Shown piece after piece: positions 16,861-25,852 of a DNA stretch of 64,000 bases. The stretch lies in assembly GCF_020405185.1 (NCBI RefSeq), contig NZ_CP084463.1, forward strand, positions 806,001-870,000, given 5' to 3'. A program made the translations under genes and the position numbers. The first letter of the stretch is position 1, and each line of letters starts with the position of its first letter. The stretch is from Halomicrobium salinisoli. Its GTDB lineage: Archaea; Halobacteriota; Halobacteria; Halobacteriales; Haloarculaceae. Below the pieces are notes generated by a model, which did not search any database, was not told the DNA's origin, and saw nothing but the letters and a program-made list of their open reading frames with translations.

Positions 16861-18444
16861 ATGTCACAGGGCCAGCGACGCATGGGTGGCCAGCCCCTCT
16901 TCATTCTCGACGAGGACACCCAGCGCACACAAGGCAAGGACGCACAGAGTTCGAACATTTCCGCCGGCAAGGCCGTCAGCGAGTCCGTACGGACGACGCT
17001 GGGCCCGCGGGGGATGGACAAGATGCTCGTCTCCGACTCCGGTGACGTCGTCATCACGAACGACGGCGCCACCATCCTCGAGGAGATGGACATCGAGCAC
17101 CCCGCGGCCCAGATGATCGTCGAGGTCGCCGACACCCAGGAGGAGGAGGTCGGCGACGGGACGACGACGGCCTCGGTCCTCGCCGGCCAGCTGCTGGCCC
17201 AGGCCGAGGACCTGCTGGACGACGACGTCCACCCGACGACAATCGTCGAGGGCTACCACGAGGCCTCCCAGCTGGCCCGCGAGGCCATCGAGGGCGAGGT
17301 CCTCGACGACGAACTGGACGACGAGACGCTCGTCTCCGTCGCCGAGTCCTCCATGACCGGCAAGGGCACGGGCGACGTCGCCGCCGGCCGGCTCGCCGAG
17401 ACGGTCGTCGACGCCGTCCGCCAGGCCGAGAACGAGTCCGGCGTCGTCCGCGACAACGTCGCCGTCCGGACCCAGACCGGCGCCGCCTCGTCGGCCACCG
17501 AACTGGTCGAGGGCGTCATCTTCGAGGAGGACCCCGCCCACGACAACATGCCGACGTCCGTCCAGGACGCCGACATCGCCGTCGTCGACGCCGACCTCGA
17601 GGTCCGCGAGAGCAACATCGACGCCGAGTACAACGTCTCCAGCGTCGACCAGTTCAACGCGGCGCTGGACGCCGAGGAGGAGGAGCTGCGCGGCTACGCC
17701 CAGGACCTGATCGACACGGGCGCCGACGTCGCCTTCGTCACCGGTAACATCGAGGACCTGGTCGCCGCCGAACTCGCCAAGGCCGGCGTGCTGGCCTTCG
17801 CGAGCGTCAGCGACGACGACGTCGCCTCCGTGGTCGACTCGACCGGCGCCAGCCGCGTCGGCTCCGTCGAGGCCCTCGAGTCCGGGGACCTCGGCCACGC
17901 CGACGACCTCTCCATCGAGAAGTTCGGCGACGGCGACGAGCTCGTCTTCGTCCAGGGCGGCGACACCTCCGAGACGGTGACGGTGTTCGCCCGCGGCGGC
18001 ACCGAGCACGTCGCCGACGAGCTCGAACGCGCCCTCAACGACGCGCTCGACGTCGTGACGGCCGCGCTCGACGAGGGCGGCGTCGTCCCCGGCGCCGGCG
18101 CGACCGAGATCGCCATCGCCGACCACGTCCGCAGCGAGGCCGCGTCCATCGAGGGCCGCAAGCAGCTCGCCGTCGAGGCGTACGCCGACGCCGTCGACGT
18201 CCTGCCCCGCACGCTCGCCGAGAACACGGGCATGGACCCCATCGACGCGCTGGTCGACCTCCGAAGCCGCTACGAGAGCGAGGACCGCGCCGGCATCATC
18301 AGCGAAGGCCAGACCGGCGTCATCGACGACCCGATCGACTACGGCGTCCTCGACCCCGCCGCGGTCAAGCACGAGGCCGTCGAGTCCGCCACCGAGGCGG
18401 CGACGATGATCGCGCGGATCGACGACGTCATCTCGGCTGAGTAA
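16861..18444 (+). CDS. ths: Thermosome (group II chaperonin) subunit
   Basis: This 527-aa cytosolic ATP-dependent folding chaperonin subunit has '[13 protein letters not shown]', '[12 protein letters not shown]' and the nucleotide/metal motif '[15 protein letters not shown]'. The equatorial C-terminal motif is '[15 protein letters not shown]'. The C-terminus ends in ...DDVISAE without the Gly-Gly-Met tail seen in many haloarchaeal paralogues. Haloarchaea commonly carry two or three paralogues; which one this is cannot be judged. It has a strong upstream TATA box. Confidence 0.97.
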   Translation: MSQGQRRMGGQPLFILDEDTQRTQGKDAQSSNISAGKAVSESVRTTLGPRGMDKMLVSDSGDVVITNDGATILEEMDIEHPAAQMIVEVADTQEEEVGDGTTTASVLAGQLLAQAEDLLDDDVHPTTIVEGYHEASQLAREAIEGEVLDDELDDETLVSVAESSMTGKGTGDVAAGRLAETVVDAVRQAENESGVVRDNVAVRTQTGAASSATELVEGVIFEEDPAHDNMPTSVQDADIAVVDADLEVRESNIDAEYNVSSVDQFNAALDAEEEELRGYAQDLIDTGADVAFVTGNIEDLVAAELAKAGVLAFASVSDDDVASVVDSTGASRVGSVEALESGDLGHADDLSIEKFGDGDELVFVQGGDTSETVTVFARGGTEHVADELERALNDALDVVTAALDEGGVVPGAGATEIAIADHVRSEAASIEGRKQLAVEAYADAVDVLPRTLAENTGMDPIDALVDLRSRYESEDRAGIISEGQTGVIDDPIDYGVLDPAAVKHEAVESATEAATMIARIDDVISAE

Positions 18445-18568
18445 TCAGTCGATATTAGACCGCTGAGTAAACAGTAGACAAACCGACTCCCGAACCCCGT
18501 TTTCGATCCCGGACCTCGCAGTTTTCGCCTTCAATCGAGGACAGAACCGGTAGAAGCGACTGCGCCGC

Positions 18569-19333
18569 TCAGAAGTTCAGTTCCACGCGCGCGCCGCGAC
18601 CGACGTCGAAGGCCTCGTCGCCCCGGCCCCGGTTGACGGCCAGTTCGACGTTGCCGTGGCTGCCGACGGTGACCAGGCGCTGGCCGGGGTCGACCGCGGC
18701 GTAGGTCCGGCGGACGGGCGCGGGCTCGCCGTTGATCCGGACCTGCTCGCCCCAGCGGTCGTCGAGGACGTCGCCGGGGACGTTGGTGACGCTGTTGCCG
18801 AAGTCGTCGACGACGAGCACCTCGCCGCTGGCGCCCGTCTCGCCGACCGTCGGCTCGGGGAAGGTCAGGTCCTCGTAGCCGTCGGCGCGCTCGAAGCCCT
18901 CGGCCTCGTGGACGGCGTCGACGCCGGCCTCGTGAATCCGCGCCGCTGCGGGCGCGAATACGTCTCGGCCGTGGAAGGTGGCGCTCTCGGGGTCCTCCGC
19001 TGCGATCTCGAACACCTCGATGACGTCGCCCTCGCCGGCCAGTTCCCGGGCGACGGGGAGCGCGACGCCGTTGTCGGGCGCGACGACGGCGTGGTCGCCG
19101 ACCCTGATCGCCAGGGCGGCCCGGTCGGTGCCGACGCCGGGGTCGATCACGACGCAGTGGACCGCCGGCGGGAAGTGCGGGAGCACCTCGCGGAGCCAGA
19201 AGGCGGCGGCGCGGACGTCCTGGCGGGGGAACTCGTGGGAGACGTCGACGAGGCGGGCGTCGGACGCCTGGAGGATCACGCCCTTCATCGCCGCCGGGTA
19301 CGGCGAGCCGAAGTCGGAGCTGAGCGTGATCAT
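18569..19333 (-). CDS. SAM hydroxide adenosyltransferase (DUF62 family)
   Basis: This 254-aa homologue of the enzymes that hydrolyse SAM to adenosine and methionine carries 'MITLSSDFGSPYPAAMKG', 'VIDPGVGTDRAALA', 'VVAPDNGVALPVA' and the C-terminal-domain 'VVDDFGNSVTNVP'. These are the hallmark motifs of the fluorinase/duf62 superfamily. The ATG overlaps the stop of nadM by one base (TGATG), so the two genes are translationally coupled. Why SAM turnover is linked to NAD synthesis is unknown. Confidence 0.88.
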   Translation of the reverse strand: MITLSSDFGSPYPAAMKGVILQASDARLVDVSHEFPRQDVRAAAFWLREVLPHFPPAVHCVVIDPGVGTDRAALAIRVGDHAVVAPDNGVALPVARELAGEGDVIEVFEIAAEDPESATFHGRDVFAPAAARIHEAGVDAVHEAEGFERADGYEDLTFPEPTVGETGASGEVLVVDDFGNSVTNVPGDVLDDRWGEQVRINGEPAPVRRTYAAVDPGQRLVTVGSHGNVELAVNRGRGDEAFDVGRGARVELNF

Positions 19334-19908
19334 CAGTCCTCGCGGCGGCGCCCGTCCCGGCTGCCCTCCCGCTCGGCCTCCCAGCGCTCGACGACGTCGT
19401 CGTCTGCGACGGTGCGGATCCGCTGGACGCCGTTGATCTCCTCGATGGTCTCGACGGCGGCGTCGGGAACGCGGCCCCGCCAGTCCTCGTCGTCGATCAT
19501 CGCCTCGCGGATGTCGCTGCCCTCCAGGCGGTCGCGGTCGAACATCTCCGACTGGCGGACCTCGATGCCGGCCTCCTCGAACAGCCTGATGACGAGGGGG
19601 TTGTTCGAGTAGGCGACGTCGAAGCTCGGGCACATGCTCTGGACGTGGCTCACCCACACCGAGTTGCGGTTGAGGTCCTCGATGGGGACGACGTAGGTGA
19701 CGAGGTCGTGCTCGCGCTCGAACTCGCGGACGGCCTTGGTGATCATCATGATCCGCTCGCCTGCGGTGAACGGGTTGCGCGTGGAGTGGGAGTCGCCGGC
19801 GCTCCCGATTCCCAGGACGAGTTCGTCCACCTCCCCGGCGATGGTCTCGACCACCGTGTGGTGGCCGTTGTGGTACGGCTGGAACCGGCCGATGTAGAAC
19901 CCGCGCAT
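19333..19908 (-). CDS. nadM: Nicotinamide-nucleotide adenylyltransferase
   Basis: This enzyme joins NMN and ATP to give NAD. The 191-aa archaeal NMNAT carries the nucleotidyltransferase signature 'MRGFYIGRFQPYHNGHHTVV' and the C-terminal phosphate-binding 'RLEGSDIREAMI' (ISxxxIR-type). The family is usually 170-190 aa. It is first in a two-gene operon with the SAM hydrolase gene. A 'CTTTATACC' box (minus strand) just upstream of the start suits a leaderless transcript. Confidence 0.93.
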   Translation of the reverse strand: MRGFYIGRFQPYHNGHHTVVETIAGEVDELVLGIGSAGDSHSTRNPFTAGERIMMITKAVREFEREHDLVTYVVPIEDLNRNSVWVSHVQSMCPSFDVAYSNNPLVIRLFEEAGIEVRQSEMFDRDRLEGSDIREAMIDDEDWRGRVPDAAVETIEEINGVQRIRTVADDDVVERWEAEREGSRDGRRRED

Positions 19909-20018
19909 ACCTCCTCTCCGGCCCGGACTGGTATAAAGACGGCGAGTGGTGTCGAACCGACGGAGCCGGCCGCTGTCCGGCGGTTTCGGGCCGCTCTCTG
20001 GGCCGGCTGCGGGGAGAA

Positions 20019-20026
20019 AGTATATC
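20019..20026 (+). promoter_or_regulatory. TATA box of lonB
   Basis: AGTATATC lies about 40 nt upstream of the lonB ATG, within an otherwise GC-rich region shared with the divergent nadM promoter. Confidence 0.6.
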
Positions 20027-20062
20027 AGTGGAGGGTCCTTCCGTCATTGTAGCAACGCTTGT

Positions 20063-22156
20063 ATGAGCGACAACACTGAGACCGACGACACTCCCGAGTC
20101 AGAGCGGGAGGTGACCGACGCGCCCGCGGACGACGTCGCGGCCGAGGTCCCGGAGGAGGGGACCGACGCCGGCGACGGGGGTGCCGAGGGTGACGACGGC
20201 AGCCTGTCCGACCTGGGCAGCGACGTCGAAGTCGACGTCGAAGGCGACGCCACCGTCGGCGAGGACGAGACGGGCCTGCTCGGCGGCCTCGACATCGACG
20301 CCACCGACGAGATCGAGGTCCCGGACCGCCTCGTCGATCAGGTCATCGGACAGGACCACGCCCGCGACGTGATCAAGAAGGCGGCCAAGCAGCGACGCCA
20401 CGTGATGATGATCGGCTCGCCCGGGACGGGCAAGTCGATGCTGGCCAAGGCGATGTCCCAGCTGCTCCCCAAGGAGGAGCTGCAGGACGTCCTGGTCTAT
20501 CACAACCCCGACGACGGCAACGAGCCCAAGGTCCGCACCGTTCCCGCGGGCAAGGGCGAACAGATCGTCGAGGCCCACAAGGAGGAGGCCCGCAAGCGCA
20601 ACCAGATGCGGACCTTCCTCATGTGGATCATCATCGCCATCGTCATCGGCTACGCCCTGATCCTCGTCCAGCAGATCCTGCTGGGCATCCTCGCGGCCGG
20701 CGTCATCTATCTCGCCTTCCGCTACGGCTCCCGTGGTAACGACGCGATGATCCCGAACCTGCTGGTCAACCGCGCGAACCAGCAGACCGCGCCCTTCGAG
20801 GACGCCACCGGCGCCCACGCCGGGGCGCTGCTGGGCGACGTCCGCCACGACCCCTTCCAGTCCGGCGGCATGGAGACGCCCAGCCACGACCGCGTCGAGC
20901 CCGGCGCGATTCACAAGGCCAACAAGGGCGTCCTCTACATCGACGAGATCAACACGCTGGACATCCGCAGCCAGCAGAAGCTCATGACTGCGATCCAGGA
21001 GGGCGAGTTCTCCATCACGGGCCAGTCCGAGCGCTCCTCGGGCGCGATGGTCCAGACCGAGCCCGTCCCCTGTGACTTCATCATGATCGCCTCGGGGAAC
21101 CTCGACGCGATGGAGAACATGCACCCGGCGCTGCGCTCCCGTATCAAGGGGTACGGCTACGAGGTGTACATGGACGACACCATCGAGGACACCCCCGAGA
21201 TGCGCCGCAAGTACGTCCGCTTCATCGCCCAGGAGATCGAGCGCGACGGCCGCCTCCCGCACTTCACGCAGGAGGCCGCCGAGGAGCTCATCCTCGAGGC
21301 ACGCCGGCGCGCCGGCCGCAAAGAGCACCTCACGCTGAAGTTCCGCGAGCTCGGCGGGCTCGTGCGGGTCGCCGGCGACATCGCTCGCGCCGACGACCGC
21401 GAGTTCACCACCCGCGAGGACGTGCTCGAGGCCAAGAACCGCAGCCGCTCCATCGAGCAGCAGCTGGCGGACGACTACATCGAGCGGCGCAAGGACTACG
21501 AGCTGACCGTCAACGAGGGCGACGTGATCGGTCGCGTCAACGGTCTCGCAGTGATGGGCGAGGACTCCGGCATCGTCCTGCCCGTCATGGCCGAGGTCGC
21601 CCCCTCGCAGGGGCCCGGCCAGGTGATCGCCACCGGCCAGCTCCAGGAGATGGCCGAGGAGGCCGTCCAGAACGTCTCCGCGATCATCAAGAAGTTCTCC
21701 GACGAGGACATCTCGGAGAAGGACGTCCACATCCAGTTCGTCCAGGCCGGCGAGGGCGGCGTCGACGGCGACTCCGCCTCCATCACGGTCGCGACGGCCG
21801 TCATCTCCGCGCTGGAGAACGTCCCCGTCGAGCAGAACATCGCCATGACCGGCTCGCTGTCGGTCCGGGGCGACGTGCTGCCCGTCGGCGGCGTCACCCA
21901 CAAGATCGAGGCCGCCGCGAAGGCGGGCCTGGACACGGTCATCATCCCCGAGGCCAACACCCAGGACGTCATGATCGAGGAGGAGTACGAGGAGATGATC
22001 GAGATCATCCCGGTCTCGCACATCTCCGAGGTGCTGGACGTGGCGCTGGCCGGCGAACCGGAGAAAGACTCGCTGGTCGACCGCCTGAAGTCCATCACGG
22101 GCAAGGCGCTCGACCACGAGGTGGGCCGCCAGGGCGGCTCGCCCAGCCCGCAGTAA
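20063..22156 (+). CDS. lonB: Membrane-anchored ATP-dependent protease LonB
   Basis: This 697-aa archaeal Lon degrades proteins at the membrane; in haloarchaea it is essential and controls carotenoid enzymes and envelope composition (established for Haloferax). It has an acidic N-terminal tail of about 90 residues, Walker A 'GSPGTGKSM' (about residue 118), two transmembrane helices inserted in the AAA+ domain (about 187-230), Walker B in 'KGVLYIDEINTL' and a protease domain with catalytic Ser in 'GDSASITVA' (about 570). The start at MSDNTETDD fits the promoter. It is followed six nt later by a CPBP-family protease gene, so two membrane proteases are co-transcribed. Confidence 0.95.
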   Translation: MSDNTETDDTPESEREVTDAPADDVAAEVPEEGTDAGDGGAEGDDGSLSDLGSDVEVDVEGDATVGEDETGLLGGLDIDATDEIEVPDRLVDQVIGQDHARDVIKKAAKQRRHVMMIGSPGTGKSMLAKAMSQLLPKEELQDVLVYHNPDDGNEPKVRTVPAGKGEQIVEAHKEEARKRNQMRTFLMWIIIAIVIGYALILVQQILLGILAAGVIYLAFRYGSRGNDAMIPNLLVNRANQQTAPFEDATGAHAGALLGDVRHDPFQSGGMETPSHDRVEPGAIHKANKGVLYIDEINTLDIRSQQKLMTAIQEGEFSITGQSERSSGAMVQTEPVPCDFIMIASGNLDAMENMHPALRSRIKGYGYEVYMDDTIEDTPEMRRKYVRFIAQEIERDGRLPHFTQEAAEELILEARRRAGRKEHLTLKFRELGGLVRVAGDIARADDREFTTREDVLEAKNRSRSIEQQLADDYIERRKDYELTVNEGDVIGRVNGLAVMGEDSGIVLPVMAEVAPSQGPGQVIATGQLQEMAEEAVQNVSAIIKKFSDEDISEKDVHIQFVQAGEGGVDGDSASITVATAVISALENVPVEQNIAMTGSLSVRGDVLPVGGVTHKIEAAAKAGLDTVIIPEANTQDVMIEEEYEEMIEIIPVSHISEVLDVALAGEPEKDSLVDRLKSITGKALDHEVGRQGGSPSPQ

Positions 22157-22162
22157 CGCCGC

Positions 22163-22969
22163 ATGGCCCGCTGGGCCGCCTTCGTCGGCCTGACGGGCGT
22201 CGTCATCTCTATTCTTCTCGCGCTCGCGCGCCTGACGCAGGACACCGTCGGCGACGGCGCCGTCGATCCGGAGGGGGTGGGCGCCATCGCGGGGCCCTCG
22301 ACGCGGAACCCCCGTCCCGGCGACCCCGTCATTCCGCGCTTCGACGACCCCGGACCGATCGAGATGGAGCTGTCGACCGGGGCCCTGCTCGCCAACGTCG
22401 CGCTCACGCAGGGCCTGTTCGGCACCGTGCTCGCGGCCGGGGCGTTCTACTTCGAGATTCCGGCGCGGGCCGTCGGCATCGCCGCCGATCCGCTGTCGAC
22501 GGGCGTCCCGGCCGTGGCGGTCGGGACCGCGGCGGGCGTCGCGCTGTGGATCGGCAACGAGCTGGCCGGCCTGATCGCCGAGCGCGCCGGCGTCGACTAC
22601 GACGAGTCCCTGCGCGAGCTACTGGCGCCTGACGACGCTCGCGGGTGGGTCCTGCTGCTGGGCGGCGTGTTGCCGATCATCGCCGTCGTCGAGGAGTTCG
22701 TCTTCCGGGCGGCGGCCATCGGCGCCATCGCGGCCGGCCTGGGCGTCTCACCGTGGCCGATGGCAGTCGTCTCCTCCGTCGCCTTCGGGGTCGCCCACGG
22801 CGCCCAGGGACGCGTCGGCATGGTCGTCACGGGCGGCCTGGGGCTGGCGCTGGCGGCCCTGTTCGTCGTCACGGAGAGCCTGCTGGCCGTCGCCGTCGCC
22901 CACTACCTCGTCAACGCGCTCGAACTGACCGTCCACGAGGGCCTCGGGATCGACCGGCCCGGCGGGTGA
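22163..22969 (+). CDS. CPBP-family intramembrane (Abi/Rce1-like) protease
   Basis: This is a 268-aa multi-pass membrane protein. The catalytic pair is in 'VEEFVFRAAAIGAIAAGLG' (EExxxR) with 'FGVAHGAQGR' (first His) and 'AVAHYLVNALELTVHEG' (second His), the three CPBP motifs. These glutamic intramembrane proteases process prenylated proteins or peptides; the substrate here is unknown. It follows lonB by six nt and is presumably co-transcribed with it. Confidence 0.88.
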   Translation: MARWAAFVGLTGVVISILLALARLTQDTVGDGAVDPEGVGAIAGPSTRNPRPGDPVIPRFDDPGPIEMELSTGALLANVALTQGLFGTVLAAGAFYFEIPARAVGIAADPLSTGVPAVAVGTAAGVALWIGNELAGLIAERAGVDYDESLRELLAPDDARGWVLLLGGVLPIIAVVEEFVFRAAAIGAIAAGLGVSPWPMAVVSSVAFGVAHGAQGRVGMVVTGGLGLALAALFVVTESLLAVAVAHYLVNALELTVHEGLGIDRPGG

Positions 22970-23128
22970 CGGCGCCCGCGGTCACGTGGCTCACAGTGGC
23001 GCTTCTGTCTCCCCCGGATACGTTTCCAGTGCAAACTGAAACCCTTCATGTGACAATAGGTTTGAATGTATCGGGCTTATACCCAATTATCTGTTAGATT
23101 TAAGTAGGACTGCGTTAGAATATCGGAT

Positions 23129-23689
23129 ATGGGTGAGATAGCGACCGAGGAGGAGACGTTCGACGTCGAGGACGTCGACGGGGGGGAGTGGTACGACCTG
23201 CTGGTGGCCTACAGCGATCCCGAGGGCAACCCCAGGCGACGGGACTACCCGATCGAGATCGACGACGGCGAGGAGCTCGGTCCCGATCGGATCAGGGCGG
23301 TGCTGGCGGACTGGCGGCGAGAGCGCGACGACGTCGACGCGATCGAGGGGTTCAGCGTCCGGCGCGTGGTCCCCGAGTACAGGGGGGCGGTCGCGGGCGG
23401 CGACGGCGCGACGGCGGAGCTGACGGGCGGCTCGCCCCGCCACGACCCGGTCTCGGAGGGCGATCGGATCGTCTATCACGTCGACGGGCCCGACAGCGGC
23501 GTGTACGGGTACACGACGGAGGCGGTCGTGACCGACACGCCGCCGATCCGGAAACAGCACAAAGAGCCCATCGAGGGGATGGTGGAGGTCGACACCGGGA
23601 CGGACGCGAAACTGATCCCGATCGACTGGATCGCCGGGCTGGCGTCGGCGCCGGGGATCGAGCCCGATCGGCCCAACGACGACCTGTAG
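23129..23689 (+). CDS. Hypothetical acidic protein
   Basis: This is a 186-aa soluble protein with no recognised domain. It opens 'MGEIATEEETFDVEDVDGGEWYDLLVAYSDPEGNPRR', has mixed beta/alpha predicted content and ends 'IPIDWIAGLASAPGIE'. No signal peptide, TM helix or Cys is present. A TTAAG-containing AT-rich box centred about 26 nt before the ATG (23,097-23,105) supports a real, leaderless gene. The upstream 22970-23096 stretch is unusually AT-rich and otherwise empty. Confidence 0.6.
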   Translation: MGEIATEEETFDVEDVDGGEWYDLLVAYSDPEGNPRRRDYPIEIDDGEELGPDRIRAVLADWRRERDDVDAIEGFSVRRVVPEYRGAVAGGDGATAELTGGSPRHDPVSEGDRIVYHVDGPDSGVYGYTTEAVVTDTPPIRKQHKEPIEGMVEVDTGTDAKLIPIDWIAGLASAPGIEPDRPNDDL

Positions 23690-23708
23690 CTGCGCCGCGA
23701 CCGGAGCT

Positions 23709-24176
23709 CTAGAGCCCTTCGAGGCTGCGGAGCTTCTGCTCTACCTCGGGCGGTGCCCCGCTGGGGCCGTCGCGCACGCGGTGGTCCGGGATCACCAGCG
23801 GGACGGGGTTGTCGGCCAGCGCCTCGCGGACCGTCGTGACGTCGCCCTCGTCGTCGGCGTCCAGCCCGGCGGCCATGTTGGCCACCTGCTCGACGCTCGC
23901 TTGCTGGCCGTAGGGGATCTCCCGGGTAGCTTCGAGGACGGCCCGCCGATCGGTCGGGACCGTCAGGCCGACGTCGACGTCGCGGAAGTCGTCCTCCTCG
24001 CTGTGGAGGTACTCGTCGATCCGGTCGAGCAGCGCGTGGTCCTCGCCGGCCTCGTCGTCGGGCGTCGTCGGGAACGAGAGGCTGATGATCTTCTCCCCGG
24101 CCGCCCCCACCTGGACGTACCGGTCGAGGAAGTCCGACTCGCGCGCGTAGATGCCGGCGTCGGCGACTCCGTTCAT
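23709..24176 (-). CDS. MGMT-fold protein lacking the alkyl-acceptor cysteine
   Basis: This 155-aa protein resembles O6-alkylguanine-DNA alkyltransferase. It has the HTH region 'IPYGQQASVEQVANMAAGLDADDEGDVTTVREALADNPVPLVIPDHRV', including the Asn-Pro and His-Arg-Val that flank the active site. In true MGMT the active site is Pro-Cys-His-Arg; here it is Pro-Asp-His-Arg (Asp codon at 23784-23786), so alkyl transfer to Cys is impossible. It may be a DNA-binding alkyltransferase-like protein (ATL-type, where Cys is usually Trp) or a decayed repair protein. Confidence 0.75.
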   Translation of the reverse strand: MNGVADAGIYARESDFLDRYVQVGAAGEKIISLSFPTTPDDEAGEDHALLDRIDEYLHSEEDDFRDVDVGLTVPTDRRAVLEATREIPYGQQASVEQVANMAAGLDADDEGDVTTVREALADNPVPLVIPDHRVRDGPSGAPPEVEQKLRSLEGL

Positions 24177-24246
24177 GCTCGCTACTCCGCCCGTGCGGAC
24201 CTTGAAGATTCGCCCTCGTTCGAGCGTCGCCGTGTGCAGCGGCGCG

Positions 24247-24540
24247 CTACTCGAGCGTCGTGACCGCTTCTTCCCGCTCGATCGAGCGCTCGATGAGGTA
24301 CGCCGCGAGGTCCCGCCCGTACTCCGGGTCGACGCCCGCCCGCTGGAACGCCTCCTCGTAGTGGGACTTCACGTCCGCCTCGCGGTCGACGTCGACGACG
24401 GCCGCCCCGGCCTCCGCCTTCACCGCCGCCACCTCCTCGGCGACCCGGAGGCGTTCCGCGACTAGCTCGGCGACTTCGGCGTCGATCCCGTCTATCTGGT
24501 CTCTGAGCGCCTCGAGGCCCTCGGGCTGACTGCTCGTCAT
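24247..24540 (-). CDS. Chorismate mutase (AroQ class)
   Basis: This 97-aa all-helical AroQ domain converts chorismate to prephenate for Phe/Tyr synthesis. It has 'LEALRDQIDGIDAEVAELVAERLRVAEEVAAVKAEAG' with the catalytic-helix Arg/Lys pattern and the C-terminal 'YGRDLAAYLIERSIEREEA'. It is a stand-alone mutase, not fused to dehydratase or dehydrogenase. It is near trp and aro genes but on the opposite strand. Confidence 0.88.
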   Translation of the reverse strand: MTSSQPEGLEALRDQIDGIDAEVAELVAERLRVAEEVAAVKAEAGAAVVDVDREADVKSHYEEAFQRAGVDPEYGRDLAAYLIERSIEREEAVTTLE

Positions 24541-24614
24541 GTGATACGCCGACGGTCGCCCGTCTGCCGGAAAAAGATGTCCGTCCCTGGGGTAAACCGG
24601 AGCCGCTCTCGGGA

Positions 24615-24986
24615 CTACTCCTCGACGCTGTGCCCGTCGCTCATCGGCGGCGCGCCCATCCCGATCACTCGCGCCGGCTGGTCGGCGTTGTCGTCCACGT
24701 GCGCGCGGTGCGGGCTCTCCGGTTGGGCGACGAAGAACTGGTCGGGTTCGACGCGGTATTCGGCCTCGGGCGTCTCGACGCTGAGGACGCCCTCGAGGAC
24801 GTAGAACGCCTCCTCCTGGGTCTCGTGGTAGTGCAGGCCGGAGAGGGGAATCTCCTCGCCGGGATCGACCGAGTACACCCGCAGCCCCAGCCGGTCCATG
24901 TCGGCCGCTTCGCTGACGTAGCGCATCTCGGAGGGCCGATCCGGTTCCGGCTCCAGCCTCGCCGGATCGACGACGTGGTAGCCCAT
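24615..24986 (-). CDS. Single-domain cupin protein
   Basis: This is a 123-aa protein. The cupin motif-1 metal ligands are in 'GLHYHETQEEAFYVLEG' (HxH...E), and motif 2 is 'PDQFFVAQPESPHRAHV' (H). Single-domain cupins act as dioxygenases, isomerases or sugar-binding proteins; the role here is unknown. An AT-rich box (minus strand) just upstream of the start suggests its own promoter, divergent from trpC. Confidence 0.85.
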   Translation of the reverse strand: MGYHVVDPARLEPEPDRPSEMRYVSEAADMDRLGLRVYSVDPGEEIPLSGLHYHETQEEAFYVLEGVLSVETPEAEYRVEPDQFFVAQPESPHRAHVDDNADQPARVIGMGAPPMSDGHSVEE

Positions 24987-25084
24987 AGCCGCGGGTTCGC
25001 CCTATCGATGTATCTGTTTTGTGGCACGAGCGTCGAGTACCAAGGACAACTCTTATGTCCATGTCTGTCCGTCGATGTACATAG

Positions 25085-25852
25085 ATGGACGACAGTGAGG
25101 AGATGGCGCCGGCCGTCCGCTCTATCCTGGAGACGGCGCGGGAGCGCGGGGGCGGCGACGAGCGCGTGGACGTCGACGCGCGGTCGCTGACCGACGCGTT
25201 CGCCGCGGCGGAGGCGGACGGGCGCGTGCCGCTGATCGCCGAGGTGAAGCCGACGAGCCCGACGACCGACGGCGAGCGCGGGGACGATCCGGTCGACCTC
25301 GCGCGGGGGATGGTCGAGGGGGGCGCGGCCGCGCTGTCCGTGCTCACGGAGCCGGAGCACTTCGGGGGGTCGACGGAGACGTTAGAGCGCGTCCGCGAGG
25401 CCGTCGACGTGCCCGTGCTGCGCAAGGACTTCCTGCTCCACGAGGCCCAGCTGGACGCCGTCGAGGCCGACGTCGTCCTGCTGATCGCGCGCTTCCTGGA
25501 GGAGGAGAACACCGGCGACCTCGAGGAGCTGATCGCCGCCGCGCGCGAGCGGGGCTTCCAGGTGCTCGTCGAGACGCACACCCGCGAGGAGGTCGAGCGG
25601 GCGGTCGCGGCGGGCGCGGACGTCGTCGGCGTGAACAACCGCGACCTGGCGCAACTGGCGGTCGACCTCGCCACCTTCGAGGACGTGGCGCCGGCCGCGC
25701 CCGATGGCGTCACGCTCATTGCGGAAAGCGGCATAGGATCGACGGACGACGTCTCTCGGATGCGGGCGGCGGGCGCCGACGCCCTGCTGGTGGGGTCGGC
25801 CATCATGGCGGGGGACGTGACCGAGCGGACCAGAGACCTGACACAGACATGA
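25085..25852 (+). CDS. trpC: Indole-3-glycerol-phosphate synthase
   Basis: This is the fourth step of tryptophan synthesis. The 255-aa TIM barrel carries '[13 protein letters not shown]' (catalytic Lys), '[24 protein letters not shown]', '[16 protein letters not shown]' and the phosphate-binding '[30 protein letters not shown]'. The last bases overlap trpB by four nt (ATGA), giving a trpCBA operon. It is divergent from the cupin gene, with a promoter in 25000-25080. Confidence 0.95.
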   Translation: MDDSEEMAPAVRSILETARERGGGDERVDVDARSLTDAFAAAEADGRVPLIAEVKPTSPTTDGERGDDPVDLARGMVEGGAAALSVLTEPEHFGGSTETLERVREAVDVPVLRKDFLLHEAQLDAVEADVVLLIARFLEEENTGDLEELIAAARERGFQVLVETHTREEVERAVAAGADVVGVNNRDLAQLAVDLATFEDVAPAAPDGVTLIAESGIGSTDDVSRMRAAGADALLVGSAIMAGDVTERTRDLTQT

